A stretch of 64,000 nt of DNA from Paenibacillus allorhizosphaerae (GTDB lineage Bacteria > Bacillota > Bacilli > Paenibacillales > NBRC-103111), in contig NZ_CAJVCE010000006.1 of NCBI RefSeq assembly GCF_910594985.1, positions 124,001 through 188,000 of the forward strand. Direction: 5' to 3'. The notes beneath the pieces were generated by a model. It was not told the DNA's origin. It made no database searches and saw only the letters and a program-made list of their open reading frames with translations. Shown piece by piece: positions 45,370 through 54,380 of this stretch. The position numbers and the translations under genes are program-made. How positions within the stretch are numbered: the first letter of the stretch is position 1; every line of letters starts with the position of its first letter.

Positions 45370-46521
45370 TTATTGGCCTTCGAACGGCATCCATCCGGGA
45401 ATGCTGAGGAGAAGCTGCCACATCGGCTCGGGAATGAACAGACGCTCGCGGTCGGAGGCCGATAAAGTCGTGCGGATTTCCGCGCTGCGCCCGTCGCGGA
45501 CTTTGTTAGCCCAATCGGGCTCCATGAGCATTTCGCGGCCTAGTGCGAGGAGCGGAATGCCGGATTCTATTGCGTCGAGCGCATCTTCTGCCGTGTGAAC
45601 GGCTCCGACGCCGACGAGCGGCACCCGATGGCCAACGCGCTCCTGCAAGATGGCTAAGCGCGATTTGCTCCCCCATGAACCGCGGCGCGGCGGATTGCGG
45701 AAGTCCGTCAAAGAAATATGCAGGTAATCGAGTCCGCGAGACGCAAGTACGTCTACGAACTCCAGCGTATCCTCCATCGTAATTCCGGGTATCTCTTGTT
45801 GTTCCGGGGAATCCGCCGCGTTTCCAGGCATGTCCCGCTCTTCGGGCGACAGCCGGTAACCGACTGCGAACGGCTGGTCAGCGTGTTCGCGGACGGCTCG
45901 CAGCACTTCATCGACGACCGCAAGACTGAACGTCATTCGCCGCTCCAAATCGCCTCCGAACCGATCCCGGCGCCGGTTCGAAAGAGGCGAGAAAAATTGA
46001 TGGGTCAGGTTGCCGTTGGCCCCGTGAATCTCCACGCCATCGAAGCCCGCCGCGATGGCCCGGCGAGCGGCTTCACCGAATGCGCGAACAATCGCTGCAA
46101 TCTCACCCTCCTCCAGCGCGCGCGGCACGGCAGCGCCTTCGCGTGCTTCCGGTACGGCGCTGGGGGCGACGAGATCTCCCGTTCTCGTGCCCTGGCGTCC
46201 CGTATGGAACAGCTGCAGGATCGCCTTGGCCCCCCGCTCCCGGATCGTGGCGGCGAGCCTGCGCAGCCCGGGAATTTTGTTATCGTCGTCGGCCCCGGGG
46301 GCGCCAGGCATTCCGCCGTTCGGAAGCACCCAAGTGGCGGCAGTGATGATCATTCCAGGCCCTTCTGACCGTCGGGCGTAATAAGCGATCTCGGTGTCCG
46401 ATACCGTGCCGTCGGCTTGGGAAGACAGATGCGTCATCGGGGCCATGACAATTCGATTGGCGAGCGTCAGGCCGCTGGGCAGTTCATAAGGTTGAAACAA
46501 CGATTGCGCGGTAGATTTCAT
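45370..46521 (-). CDS. Old yellow enzyme-type NADH:flavin oxidoreductase
   Basis: 383 residues. The ATG at 46521 follows GGAGAG and opens with the family start (LFQPYELPSGLTLANRIVMA). FMN-binding TIM-barrel signatures follow: GVEIHGANGNL with the His/Asn pair that binds the substrate carbonyl, then SNRRRDRFGG, and ALGREMLMEPDW near the end. It reduces activated alkenes or nitro compounds with NAD(P)H. A long in-frame extension upstream (to 46668) has no ribosome site and is not included. Monocistronic. Confidence 0.9.
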   Translation of the reverse strand: MKSTAQSLFQPYELPSGLTLANRIVMAPMTHLSSQADGTVSDTEIAYYARRSEGPGMIITAATWVLPNGGMPGAPGADDDNKIPGLRRLAATIRERGAKAILQLFHTGRQGTRTGDLVAPSAVPEAREGAAVPRALEEGEIAAIVRAFGEAARRAIAAGFDGVEIHGANGNLTHQFFSPLSNRRRDRFGGDLERRMTFSLAVVDEVLRAVREHADQPFAVGYRLSPEERDMPGNAADSPEQQEIPGITMEDTLEFVDVLASRGLDYLHISLTDFRNPPRRGSWGSKSRLAILQERVGHRVPLVGVGAVHTAEDALDAIESGIPLLALGREMLMEPDWANKVRDGRSAEIRTTLSASDRERLFIPEPMWQLLLSIPGWMPFEGQ

Positions 46522-46712
46522 TGACGTTTCTCTCCTTTCTCTGCTCCGATTGTCTTCATCGGAGGAGGTAGTTGTTATTATAGAATGGATTGACCGAAGA
46601 GGTAAGAACACAAAATCGTTGGACTTAGTCCATTCAAATGGACCTACACGGAGGTTATCTGCAAACATAACCGCATGTCATTTTTATGATTATCGATAGC
46701 AGTTAGCGAATA

Positions 46713-47906
46713 CTACCGGGTCTGCGTCACTCTATTCGGATAAGCGTAAGCATACGATGAAACGAAGATATATCTCACTTTAAGCGTTTTTTCGTCGAAA
46801 ATAAATGAAATGACAAATGCTTGGTCCGGATCCTCTACATCAAAACGGGAAAACCGCGGTTGAATACGGCCGTCCTTTTTTTCATAAAAATACGTTGCAA
46901 ACTGATCACCGTCATAGCCGTAACCTGCCGTCCCATAAGCTTGAAGGACATCAAAAAGCGAGCTCTCGTTGACTTTGATTCCTTTATAGGTACGGAATGA
47001 AATATCTTTATCGCTCGTTTCATTCACCGAAATTTTCCAAGCCTCCATTTGCCCGTTCGCGTCATAATGAATCGCCAAATCTCCGTATCGTTGGAAACTG
47101 CCCACCGAAATGGTTTCAGGTGTCCCGTACTGCTTATCGAAGGAGTCCTTACTGGTTGCTCTAGCAAACGAAATTCCAGTTTTGTCGTCGACCAGGCTAA
47201 AATCTTCTTCTCCTCCCGGCATTACCATAAAATCCGGCAGCTCCTGAGTGGATGAAACGCTCATTTTGTTCAGTATACCGGGATCTGAGGGCTCTTTGGG
47301 ACGTTTCTCTATTTTCAGCATTCCCTTCAGCTTTAAGGTTCGAATCCATTGCACGGTTTCCGCTCTAGTTAACAAGTCGTTTCCTGCGAAGCCTTCAACA
47401 TCAGCTGCCGTTTTACCATGGGCAAGGTGGTTTATAAGCAAATACCGGACGGCATCCGCGCCTTCATAATTCACGCCGCGCGCAGACGATATAATTTCCG
47501 CGGCTTTGACTCGAGCAACCGGCTCATGTCTTGCCTGCTTCCGGTCGGCACCTGCTGCCGGATGATTCCACATCGAAGCAAGCCTGTACGGTCCGTCCGT
47601 CCAGTCAACGCCTTCGATTTCCGGTAGAGCCGCTCCAAACGATCTGTACAACATTTTTAAAAACTCCGCCTCCGTCACCTCTTGATCCGGCCGAAACGTC
47701 CCGTCCGGGTAACCGTCGATGATATGCCTGCCGACGGCCCATTGAAAAACCTTTTCAGACCAATGGTCCTTCAGATCGGCCGGGTCCCGTCCCATCCACG
47801 TCCATCCGGAAACAGAGACGGCGGAAGCCGCATAGGAAATTCCGCTTAAATGACATGAGCCGAATAATGCCATGATCATGATCGCTTTGACGATTCTCTT
47901 TTTCAA
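46713..47906 (-). CDS. Secreted SLH-domain protein
   Basis: 397 residues with a signal peptide (MKKRIVKAIMIMALFGSC, cleavage near SYA-AS). One clear SLH motif (LKDHWSEKVFQWAVGRHIIDGYPDGTF, then VTEAEFLKMLYRSFG, about 45-92) is followed by one or two degenerate ones (VARVKAAEIIS; LLTRAETVQWIR). The C-terminal half (about 235-397) is a beta-rich domain of unknown function. Likely wall-attached. An imperfect inverted repeat at 48018-48052 lies upstream. Confidence 0.8.
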   Translation of the reverse strand: MKKRIVKAIMIMALFGSCHLSGISYAASAVSVSGWTWMGRDPADLKDHWSEKVFQWAVGRHIIDGYPDGTFRPDQEVTEAEFLKMLYRSFGAALPEIEGVDWTDGPYRLASMWNHPAAGADRKQARHEPVARVKAAEIISSARGVNYEGADAVRYLLINHLAHGKTAADVEGFAGNDLLTRAETVQWIRTLKLKGMLKIEKRPKEPSDPGILNKMSVSSTQELPDFMVMPGGEEDFSLVDDKTGISFARATSKDSFDKQYGTPETISVGSFQRYGDLAIHYDANGQMEAWKISVNETSDKDISFRTYKGIKVNESSLFDVLQAYGTAGYGYDGDQFATYFYEKKDGRIQPRFSRFDVEDPDQAFVISFIFDEKTLKVRYIFVSSYAYAYPNRVTQTR

Positions 47907-48169
47907 TATAGTTCACACTCTCCATTCATTTGGGCTCCCTGATACCCTTCGAACGTAATTTCCGTTTTTTGCCTAATCGCTGAAGCAACCGGTGAACGTC
48001 GTGTTCTTTGCAAACGAAAGCCCCGTTTCCGAAAAGGAAAACAGGGCTATAATCAGTAGAAATCCTGCATGTTTGGACGACTGCCGAACATAGCCATTAC
48101 CGAGGCTGCTTCGGGGCCGCTAGTTCATCTGCGGCAGCCTCGTGGTGTTACTGCAGACCTCAATAATTA

Positions 48170-48394
48170 TCATTTAAATGTGTTTTCAGCGACTCCCGGC
48201 AATATATCGTATATGGATTTTCCTATCTTAGCCTCAAAATATTTTTTTATTTCAAATGTAGCCTTCCATTTCGGTACAATATAATCATTAAGACCATGCC
48301 GCAGTGCAACGTCAATCATTCTTTTTTCCATGACTCCATTCTCATAAAATACGCTACTAACACCTGATATTAAGTAAATACCTTCGACGTACAT
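48170..48394 (-). CDS. Small hypothetical protein
   Basis: A 74-residue frame with AAAGGAAA before the ATG. Short N-terminal hydrophobic strand, then ERMIDVALRHGLNDYIVPKW and a KKYFEAKIGKSIYD helix. Not recognised. Composition looks like a real soluble protein, but a fragment of a larger gene is possible. Confidence 0.4.
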   Translation of the reverse strand: MYVEGIYLISGVSSVFYENGVMEKRMIDVALRHGLNDYIVPKWKATFEIKKYFEAKIGKSIYDILPGVAENTFK

Positions 48395-48462
48395 TTGGAA
48401 TTTCCTTTCAAAAAATGATTCGAAGTCTCCAGTCTCTTATCTCTACAAAAAATATACTGTGA

Positions 48463-48491
48463 TTGACATGATTGCAGTTATAACATATACT
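48463..48491 (+). promoter_or_regulatory. Sigma-A promoter of the nitroreductase gene
   Basis: Consensus TTGACA at 48463-48468, a 17-base spacer and TATACT at 48486-48491, about 94 bases before the ATG. Confidence 0.8.
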
Positions 48492-48510
48492 GTGCTTATA
48501 AATGCACAGT
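48489..48510. promoter_or_regulatory. Palindromic operator overlapping the -10 box
   Basis: ACTGTGC-N8-GCACAGT, 22 bases, covering the end of the -10 box and the transcription start. The ATATACTGTG of its left arm recurs at 48452-48461 just ahead of the -35 box. Suited to repression; the Rrf2 regulator encoded downstream is the candidate. Confidence 0.6.
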
Positions 48511-48584
48511 TAACAAACCGCACGTGAACCGACGGTTCGTTGATAAAAGAGTGCATAATTATATTCGGAAGGATGGAGTGCCAT

Positions 48585-49238
48585 ATGTCTATTCAAGTGG
48601 GGCAAGCGGCTTTATTTGCAGATGTTGTAAGGGATCGTCATTCGGTAAGAAAATATGATGCGAGTTGGACTATTTCCAAGGAAGAGATGACGGAACTTTT
48701 GCAGGAAGCTACCCTCGCTCCTTCAGGAGCTAACGTGCAGCCTTGGCGGTTCCTAGTTATCGATGATCCAGAGCTTAAAAAAAAGCTGCTTCCGATCGCG
48801 TACAATCAGGAGCAAGTGATCCAGGCTTCGGCGGTTGTTGCCATCCTGGGCGATTTGCGGGGTATCGATAAAGCGGAGCAAATTTACAGCGCGGCGGTAG
48901 AAGCCGGGTATATGAGCGAACAGATCAAAGCACAAATGCTGCAAAATTTGCGCGGATTTTACGCGGATCCTGCGTCTGAAGTAGTTAAACGCGCAGCGTT
49001 AATCGACGGCAGTCTCGTCTCGATGCAATTTATGCTCTCGGCCAAAGCCAGAGGCTACGATACGGTTCCGATGGGCGGATACGATGAAAAATCGCTTAGA
49101 AGCGCATTTCATATTTCCGATCGCTACTCCGTCGTCATGCTGATCGCAGTCGGAAAAGCGGCTCAAGAGGCACATAAGACGGTGCGTCTTCCAGTCGAGG
49201 AAGTCACCTTCTGGAATGCCATTCCAGAAGAAGTATAA
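48585..49238 (+). CDS. Nitroreductase family protein
   Basis: 217 residues. ATG at 48585 has GGAG six bases upstream; an ATG four codons earlier is an alternative. Nitroreductase fold: RHSVRKYDASWTISKEEM, LAPSGANVQPWRFLVID (FMN phosphate site region), ALIDGSLVSMQFMLSAKARG, and YDTVPMGGYDEKS. FMN-dependent NAD(P)H enzyme for nitro compounds or quinones. Strong promoter with an overlapping palindrome; Rrf2 regulator gene follows 143 bases later on the same strand. Confidence 0.9.
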   Translation: MSIQVGQAALFADVVRDRHSVRKYDASWTISKEEMTELLQEATLAPSGANVQPWRFLVIDDPELKKKLLPIAYNQEQVIQASAVVAILGDLRGIDKAEQIYSAAVEAGYMSEQIKAQMLQNLRGFYADPASEVVKRAALIDGSLVSMQFMLSAKARGYDTVPMGGYDEKSLRSAFHISDRYSVVMLIAVGKAAQEAHKTVRLPVEEVTFWNAIPEEV

Positions 49239-49381
49239 GCGTTAGGCGAATAATTCATCGCTGGTCCAGCTTGTTGTTCAACTCCCCGAAAACTATTATA
49301 ATGAGCATACGAAACAGGATGAATAGTACACACCATCACACCAGGATATCGTAGAGCGATTTATAATAAGGAGTGACCGAC

Positions 49382-49822
49382 ATGGGTATGACGAATCGGG
49401 GGATTCCTATAGGACCTCGCCGTTTCGTAATTGCTGTACATGCATTGGTGTGGCTGGCCCGAAGCGAAAAGCTACTGCCCAGCTCGGCGATCGCTTGCCA
49501 GGTCAATTCACATGCGACTTTTTTGCGGAGAGTTCTTCAGGTGCTAACTCAGGCAGGGATGGTAGAAGCAAGAGAGGGCAGAGACGGCGGTTACGCACTC
49601 GGCAAATCGGCCGGCGAAATTACGTTGGCTGACGTCTACGTCGCGCTCAAAGCCGAGTGCGCGGAGCTGGATGACAACGACAATTGCAGCGAGGCCGACA
49701 AGCAGTTAGATTCTATGCTCGTCACTATATTATTCGATGCGGAGCAGCAAACGATAGAATATCTTCGTCAATTTACGATTGCCGATATGTTGACGCGCAT
49801 CCCTTTATGCGATAATAAATAG
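49382..49822 (+). CDS. Rrf2 family transcriptional regulator
   Basis: 146 residues; ATG at 49382 after AAGGAG. Winged helix typical of Rrf2 (RFVIAVHALVWLARS, then CQVNSHATFLRRVLQVLTQAGMVEAREGRDGGYALGK in pieces). Cysteines at 39, 93 and 102 could serve redox sensing, but the spacing does not match the three-Cys iron-sulfur loop of IscR/NsrR. Likely represses the nitroreductase gene upstream. Followed by a clear terminator. Confidence 0.88.
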   Translation: MGMTNRGIPIGPRRFVIAVHALVWLARSEKLLPSSAIACQVNSHATFLRRVLQVLTQAGMVEAREGRDGGYALGKSAGEITLADVYVALKAECAELDDNDNCSEADKQLDSMLVTILFDAEQQTIEYLRQFTIADMLTRIPLCDNK

Positions 49823-49844
49823 TTGAATTGTATGTCCCGATACA

Positions 49845-49868
49845 TCCGTGCGCTGCACGGATTTTTTA
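49845..49868 (+). terminator. Rho-independent terminator after the rrf2-like gene
   Basis: Stem TCCGTGC/GCACGGA with a three-base loop followed by TTTTTTATTTT. Confidence 0.88.
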
Positions 49869-49893
49869 TTTTCGGGCATGTTTATTTGAAGTG

Positions 49894-50316
49894 TTACGAA
49901 TTTACACGTTCGGCTTTACTCGCCTGTCTTGCATGTAATTTTTTCATTGCAAACCTTGCTATAGGCTGTGCAATTAACAATTCAATCCAAAATGCTACAC
50001 CAAAGTTTCTAGGCCAAATATGAAGGAAATTTTCAAACGGTTCTACGCTTATTTGGTTCGTACCAACCCAAGTTCCTATAATGGACAGCCAAAGAGATAA
50101 TACCGTTACATTTAATACCGTATTTAATAATATTCTGGCATTAAATCCATCTGTCTGTCCCACGAATTTTGGCATCAGCTTACCAACAATCGGTCCCGCA
50201 ATCAGCCTTACGGATAAAATGACGATTAACCACATAAGAGGAATAACTTTTAAACTATCTAAGTACACTTCTTTACTGAAGCCACGTTCCAATCCCATAA
50301 TAATAGGCGTGAACAT
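49894..50316 (-). CDS. DUF2798-like membrane protein, possibly shortened at the N-terminus
   Basis: 140 residues with three to four hydrophobic segments (MWLIVILSVRLIAGPIVGKLM, LNVTVLSLWLSIIGTWVG). The LIAGPIVGKL and IAQPIARF motifs match the GP motifs of the DUF2798 gene at 39749. The usual first membrane helix is missing, and there is no Shine-Dalgarno at the ATG. The frame stays open for more than 35 codons upstream without a good start, so the gene may be truncated or its start uses a rare codon. Confidence 0.6.
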   Translation of the reverse strand: MFTPIIMGLERGFSKEVYLDSLKVIPLMWLIVILSVRLIAGPIVGKLMPKFVGQTDGFNARILLNTVLNVTVLSLWLSIIGTWVGTNQISVEPFENFLHIWPRNFGVAFWIELLIAQPIARFAMKKLHARQASKAERVNS

Positions 50317-50417
50317 TCTGTGAACGTTTTTATAAAATTCAATAAACCAAAAGGAGTTAAAGCGTCGGTTCCAATCATTTTTAGAAGCAACGTAAGTAAT
50401 GCTATTCGGAAAGAAAA

Positions 50418-50459
50418 AACCGGAGTCATGCTCTATTTGTAAATCAGCATGCTCCGGTT
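50418..50459 (-). terminator. Terminator after the 50473-50940 gene
   Basis: AACCGGAG-CATGCT stem with one bulge, then TTTTTTCTTT on the minus strand, 14 bases past the stop. Confidence 0.85.
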
Positions 50460-50472
50460 ATATGTTGTTGCC

Positions 50473-50940
50473 TTAAGCTGTGTCTGACGTATCCGTTCCA
50501 TCCGGGCCATCGGCAAGATCTACCAAGCCGACAGCAAGCAAAGTGATCGCTGCTGCTTTCCCCAGCTTCTTAACGCCGTCTTTAAGCAACTCCTTATCGT
50601 TTTCCTTCATGCCTGTGACCACATCTTTCCCGCTTTTGACCATATACTCGATCCCCTGGCCAACACCTTTTACTGTTGTTGATACGGCATTTCCAAGCTC
50701 ATCGAGTCCCGCCTTCGCCTGTTGCGTATCCGCCGTTAGGCAGCCTGCGCCAGCATCCCATATGCCGCTCGCTGCTTGACCTGCGATTTGACCCGTCTTC
50801 GCCGTCACTCTCTCCACATCATTGCCTATTTCTTTAATGTAATCGCTATGAACAAGCTCCCCCGCAACACGCACAGATCCTCCAAGTATTTTACCTGTCA
50901 CATCGCCGGCCATCTTCCCAATACCTTTCAGAATATCCAT
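50473..50940 (-). CDS. Hypothetical amphipathic-helix protein
   Basis: 155 residues; ATG at 50940 with GGAGGTG nine bases upstream. Repeating small-residue/hydrophobic helices (KMAGDVTGKILGGSVRVAG, TGQIAGQAASGIWDAGAG) resemble glycine-zipper or late-embryogenesis-like proteins. A single hydrophobic segment (AAAITLLAVGLVDLA) precedes an acidic tail. No family recognised. Own ribosome site and terminator support a real gene. Confidence 0.65.
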   Translation of the reverse strand: MDILKGIGKMAGDVTGKILGGSVRVAGELVHSDYIKEIGNDVERVTAKTGQIAGQAASGIWDAGAGCLTADTQQAKAGLDELGNAVSTTVKGVGQGIEYMVKSGKDVVTGMKENDKELLKDGVKKLGKAAAITLLAVGLVDLADGPDGTDTSDTA

Positions 50941-51176
50941 ATCTAAAAGCACCTCCGTATCATCATTTAATCTTTATAACGATTGTTGACGCATTTCGTT
51001 TCATTACTCGCCCAGCCGCTACATAATTCTCATTTTATTCCATTATCTCCTCTTCGGATAACAAATAATGTAAATTACAATTCGATTTATAACCGTCCCT
51101 TACCTGCATCAATGATCGGTTCCATGCTAAAATATCCGATATAGACCGGAATATGGCGAGGAGGCAATGTGTAGAT

Positions 51177-52181
51177 ATGGAAGTACGGCTAGCAGAACGA
51201 ATGATTGCAGAGTGGGCATCGGCGAACGCCGATGCGCTTGGCATAGGCCCGAATAAGATCCGGGCGTCATATATATATAATCCCGGAGGCTTCGGCAACT
51301 TGTCTATCCGTCTGACGGACGGCCGTACACGGCTTCACGTCAAGTTGGCTCCACCTATCAAAGCCGCACGGCTGCGGCAGTGGGCCGGCGTCAGCGATTA
51401 TCTTGCCGAGCACTACGCCGCGCCTAGGCTGGTCCATACGATTGACCGCGAGATCGTTCCGGGGTATCCATACGGACTTGTTTTCGAATATATCGAGGAT
51501 GCGACCCCGCTTGCGGAAACGCGGAATCCCGAGGCCGCACTGACGGGTGTCATGGAGACCGCCGCGAAGCTCCATCGCGACGATCGTCTTCGCGGAATGC
51601 TGCCTAAGGCGGAGACGCGCACTTATGCGGAGGCATTCGAAGACGAGTACATTTCCCGGTTTACGGAGGATCTCGACGGAATCCGTGGGTCGCGCGAGCT
51701 GCTCAGGGATTTCGTATCGGACGAGACGATTTCGTGGTTCGGGGAAGAGATCGGGAGGTTGAGGGAAACCGTCCGGCAGACACCTGCGTTTCTACTCCCT
51801 GCGGGCGATGTTGTTCATAACGACCTGAACGGCAACAACGTGCTGACGTGCGGCAGGAACGGCTTCCGGATCATCGACTGGGACGACCTGTCCGGCCAGG
51901 GCGATGCGGCGATGGACTACTCGGTACTGCTTTGGCCACTAACGCATGATCCGTCATGGCCGATCTGGAGGGAGAAGGCTCTGGAAGGAGCAGGGGCTGC
52001 GGCCGGAGAGCGGTTGGAACTGTATTTTCGGGCGAAGTTGCTTGACGACGTCATCGACGTGCTGGCCGATTATGTCGAGGCGGAGCAGGTGCCTGAGCAT
52101 CGGGATGAGGCCCAGCGCAAAGCCAGGGCGGTTCATCTTCACTCGTATCCGCTGTATCTCGCCAAGTATGGCGTCGGATAA
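51177..52181 (+). CDS. Aminoglycoside phosphotransferase-family kinase
   Basis: About 334 residues of the APH/choline-kinase fold. Catalytic loop HNDLNGNNVL (H-x-D-x4-N) and metal motif IIDWDDL are intact; the hinge LVFEYIED is visible. Despite the name, family members phosphorylate many small molecules, and sequence alone does not show drug resistance. Start: GAGGAGG lies twelve bases before the ATG at 51177; an in-frame ATG at 51153 is the alternative. Confidence 0.85.
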   Translation: MEVRLAERMIAEWASANADALGIGPNKIRASYIYNPGGFGNLSIRLTDGRTRLHVKLAPPIKAARLRQWAGVSDYLAEHYAAPRLVHTIDREIVPGYPYGLVFEYIEDATPLAETRNPEAALTGVMETAAKLHRDDRLRGMLPKAETRTYAEAFEDEYISRFTEDLDGIRGSRELLRDFVSDETISWFGEEIGRLRETVRQTPAFLLPAGDVVHNDLNGNNVLTCGRNGFRIIDWDDLSGQGDAAMDYSVLLWPLTHDPSWPIWREKALEGAGAAAGERLELYFRAKLLDDVIDVLADYVEAEQVPEHRDEAQRKARAVHLHSYPLYLAKYGVG

Positions 52182-52686
52182 AGCGGCCGCACCGTGCTTT
52201 CACCTGCCAGTTACTTCAATAATGGCTGCCGGTGCCGGTGCGACAGCAGCCATGCGCATGGTGCTATCGTTACCCTTTAGGCATTCAAAGGCTTTTTTAA
52301 TGTTTGCAAATAAATGCCGCAACAGGCTTTGAAATCGTTATTCCGCCCCTGAAGGATTGCATCATCTCTTTAGTCAATTTAAGAAATGTCGGCGCGATTA
52401 CATCTCTGACTTCGTTGCTTAGAAGTTTATCATTCAAAGGGCCTTGATATAGTTGCGTCGCCATATACTATTGCAATACAAGTTCTGGCTCTGTTACTTT
52501 GAAACCGGCATCGTACGTTGATCGGACTCCACACCTTGGATAGATAGGACGAAGGAATGTGAGGGCATAGACCCGTCGAGATTTGGTAGAGTGAATCCCA
52601 AGGACCTTGTGGAGAGAGGTGTGCAGTACATTTTGTAATGGAAGATGTTGTAAATTTTGTTGACACCTTATGTTCCCGCATGCGCT
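52182..52686. other. Intergenic region, probably decayed
   Basis: About 500 bases without a supported gene. A leftward 55-codon frame (52464-52297) beginning MATQLYQGPLNDKLLS looks protein-like but has no ribosome site or recognised family and may be a remnant. Confidence 0.35.
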
Positions 52687-52692
52687 TAAACG

Positions 52693-52926
52693 TGACTTCT
52701 TGGCCCAGTATTCCCGGCGCTTAACGCGTTCATAGCCAAACATACGGACTCCGGCTTTCGCAGCCGCGCGTTCGCCCTCAACTGGACCGCCAACCAATTG
52801 GGGCTGCTGCTCGGACCGTTAATTGGCGGCTTCTTGGCTTCGCAAATGTCAATCACGATTGTGTTCGCTATCAACGGTTGTATGCTGTTACCGGTTGTGC
52901 TAATACTGAAAATACCGAAATTGTAG
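52693..52926 (+). pseudogene. MFS transporter C-terminal remnant
   Basis: An open stretch of about 77 codons reading LLGPVFPALNAFIAKHT, then FALNWTANQLGLLLGPLIGG and a final helix ending LKIPKL before TAG at 52924. The NQLG-LLGP-IGG pattern is that of major-facilitator efflux proteins (transmembrane helix 5 or 11 region). No start codon or upstream portion survives. It lies 58 bases before the acetamidase gene. Confidence 0.65.
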
Positions 52927-52984
52927 ATGCTCTCAAGCAATGTGAAAGCTAGGGAAAATTCCTCGATCTAAAGGAGGCGAAACG

Positions 52985-53896
52985 ATGGCCGTACACCATT
53001 TTCAACCCGAGCATTACCACAACACCATAGGGGCTCACGAGCCCGTACTCAAAATTGCCGACGGCGATACCGTCGTGACATCTACAGTAGACGCCAGGGG
53101 CTGGGACCATCGGGGAGAAAGCGCGGCCGGGCGCGGCAATCCGATGACGGGACCTTTCTATGTGGAAGGGGCGCAGCCCGGCGATACGCTTGCCGTACGG
53201 CTTGAATCGATGGTACCTAGCCGGGCTTGGGGCTGGACGTTCAACGTGCTGGCGCCGAACGTCGTCGATCCCAATGCTGCCGCAGCCTTGCCACCGCCCG
53301 AAATCGTGCGTTGGTCTGTGGGCACTGAGCAAGCTTTGGTTGCTTTGGAAAAGCCGACGCCCGGTTTGGCCGGATTGAAGCTGGAAGCGCGCCCGTTTCT
53401 GGGCTGCTTTGGCGTGGCTCCTCCGAAAGATCAGGCGATTTCAACGGCGACGAGCGGGGAATACGGCGGGAATATGGACTATAAAGGTCTTGTAGCCGGT
53501 GTTACCGTCTATTTTCCGGTTTTTGCGGAGGGGGCGCTTTTCTTTCTCGGGGACGGGCATGCCGTTCAAGGCTGTGGGGAAATTGTAGGCACCGGAGTGG
53601 AAATATCGCTCGATGTCCGTTTCACCGTTCGGGTATTGAAGGGGAAAACGATCGGTTGGCCGCGAGGCGAATCGGACACGCATTGGTTCTGCATCGGTAA
53701 CGCCAGGCCGCTTGACCAGGCTCTGCAACACGCAACGACGGAAATGCTGTCTTTGCTGACGAAAGACTTCGGTCTGACTGCCTCGGAAGCGAGTCTGCTT
53801 CTGGGCCAGGCTGTGGAATACGAAGTGGCGAATGTGTTCAACCCTGCTTACAGCGTCGTTTGTAAAGTTCCAAAGGCCGTTCTGTCCATGCTATAA
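52985..53896 (+). CDS. Acetamidase/formamidase family protein
   Basis: A 303-residue enzyme starting after AAAGGAGG. Recognisable family blocks: GDTVVTSTVDARGWDHRG at the front, GPFYVEGAQPGDTLAVRLES, RPFLGCFGVAPP, and YFPVFAEGALFFLGDGHAVQGCGEI, which carries metal or active-site acids. These hydrolyse formamide, acetamide or related amides to ammonia. Preceded by a transporter remnant, suggesting a lost uptake or export partner. Terminator follows. Confidence 0.9.
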   Translation: MAVHHFQPEHYHNTIGAHEPVLKIADGDTVVTSTVDARGWDHRGESAAGRGNPMTGPFYVEGAQPGDTLAVRLESMVPSRAWGWTFNVLAPNVVDPNAAAALPPPEIVRWSVGTEQALVALEKPTPGLAGLKLEARPFLGCFGVAPPKDQAISTATSGEYGGNMDYKGLVAGVTVYFPVFAEGALFFLGDGHAVQGCGEIVGTGVEISLDVRFTVRVLKGKTIGWPRGESDTHWFCIGNARPLDQALQHATTEMLSLLTKDFGLTASEASLLLGQAVEYEVANVFNPAYSVVCKVPKAVLSML

Positions 53897-53914
53897 AAGA
53901 ACTGTTTATCTGAT

Positions 53915-53963
53915 AAAATGGCGATCGCTCTACGGTATCGAACCAGGGGGCGATCGCCATTTT
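53915..53963 (+). terminator. Terminator after the acetamidase gene
   Basis: Fourteen-base perfect stem AAAATGGCGATCGC and its complement, ending in TTTT, 18 bases past the stop. Confidence 0.85.
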
Positions 53964-54105
53964 GTTCTGGCAAGTCTCGTATCGAACTGGGGCGCTAATT
54001 GAAGACTTTAGTTTCGTTAATATCCGCTTGATCAAGGAAAATCCTCGGTTTACGACATGCCGTTCTTAAATATAAGAACAAAGTTCTTATACAGAGATTG
54101 TCGTA

Positions 54106-54380
54106 TATTTCTCGGATATCTTCTTACAGGACCTCGAAACCAGTTACCCGGATTGGTATGATCGATTTGATGAAGCCATGAACCAGCGAGAAGAGAAGGT
54201 ATTGGCTTTCTACGAAGAAGGAATACAAACAGGGATTTTTAATCATCTCAATGGGAAGCTGTTAATCATGCAGGATGAGATTCTTAGGGGAATGTTCAAT
54301 GTTAAATATCTAATGACGAATCAATTATCTGTTCAACAAATTTTATATGATTATTATCAATTAAAGGTGTTACCTTACCG
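54106..54380 (+). pseudogene. TetR-family regulator remnant
   Basis: An open frame reading VYFSDIFLQDLETSYPDWY, then MNQREEKVLAFYEEGIQTG, GIFNHLNGKLLIMQDEILRG and YDYYQLKVL before it diverges. This is the ligand-binding half of a TetR-type regulator (FYEEGIQTGIF and YDYYQLK are typical). The DNA-binding N-terminus and the C-terminal end are both missing. It runs into the 3' end of the DUF3231 gene. Confidence 0.6.

Noticed and set aside
51177-52181. Antibiotic resistance gene
   Set aside because: The fold is that of aminoglycoside phosphotransferases, but the family is broad and nothing in the context points to drug modification.
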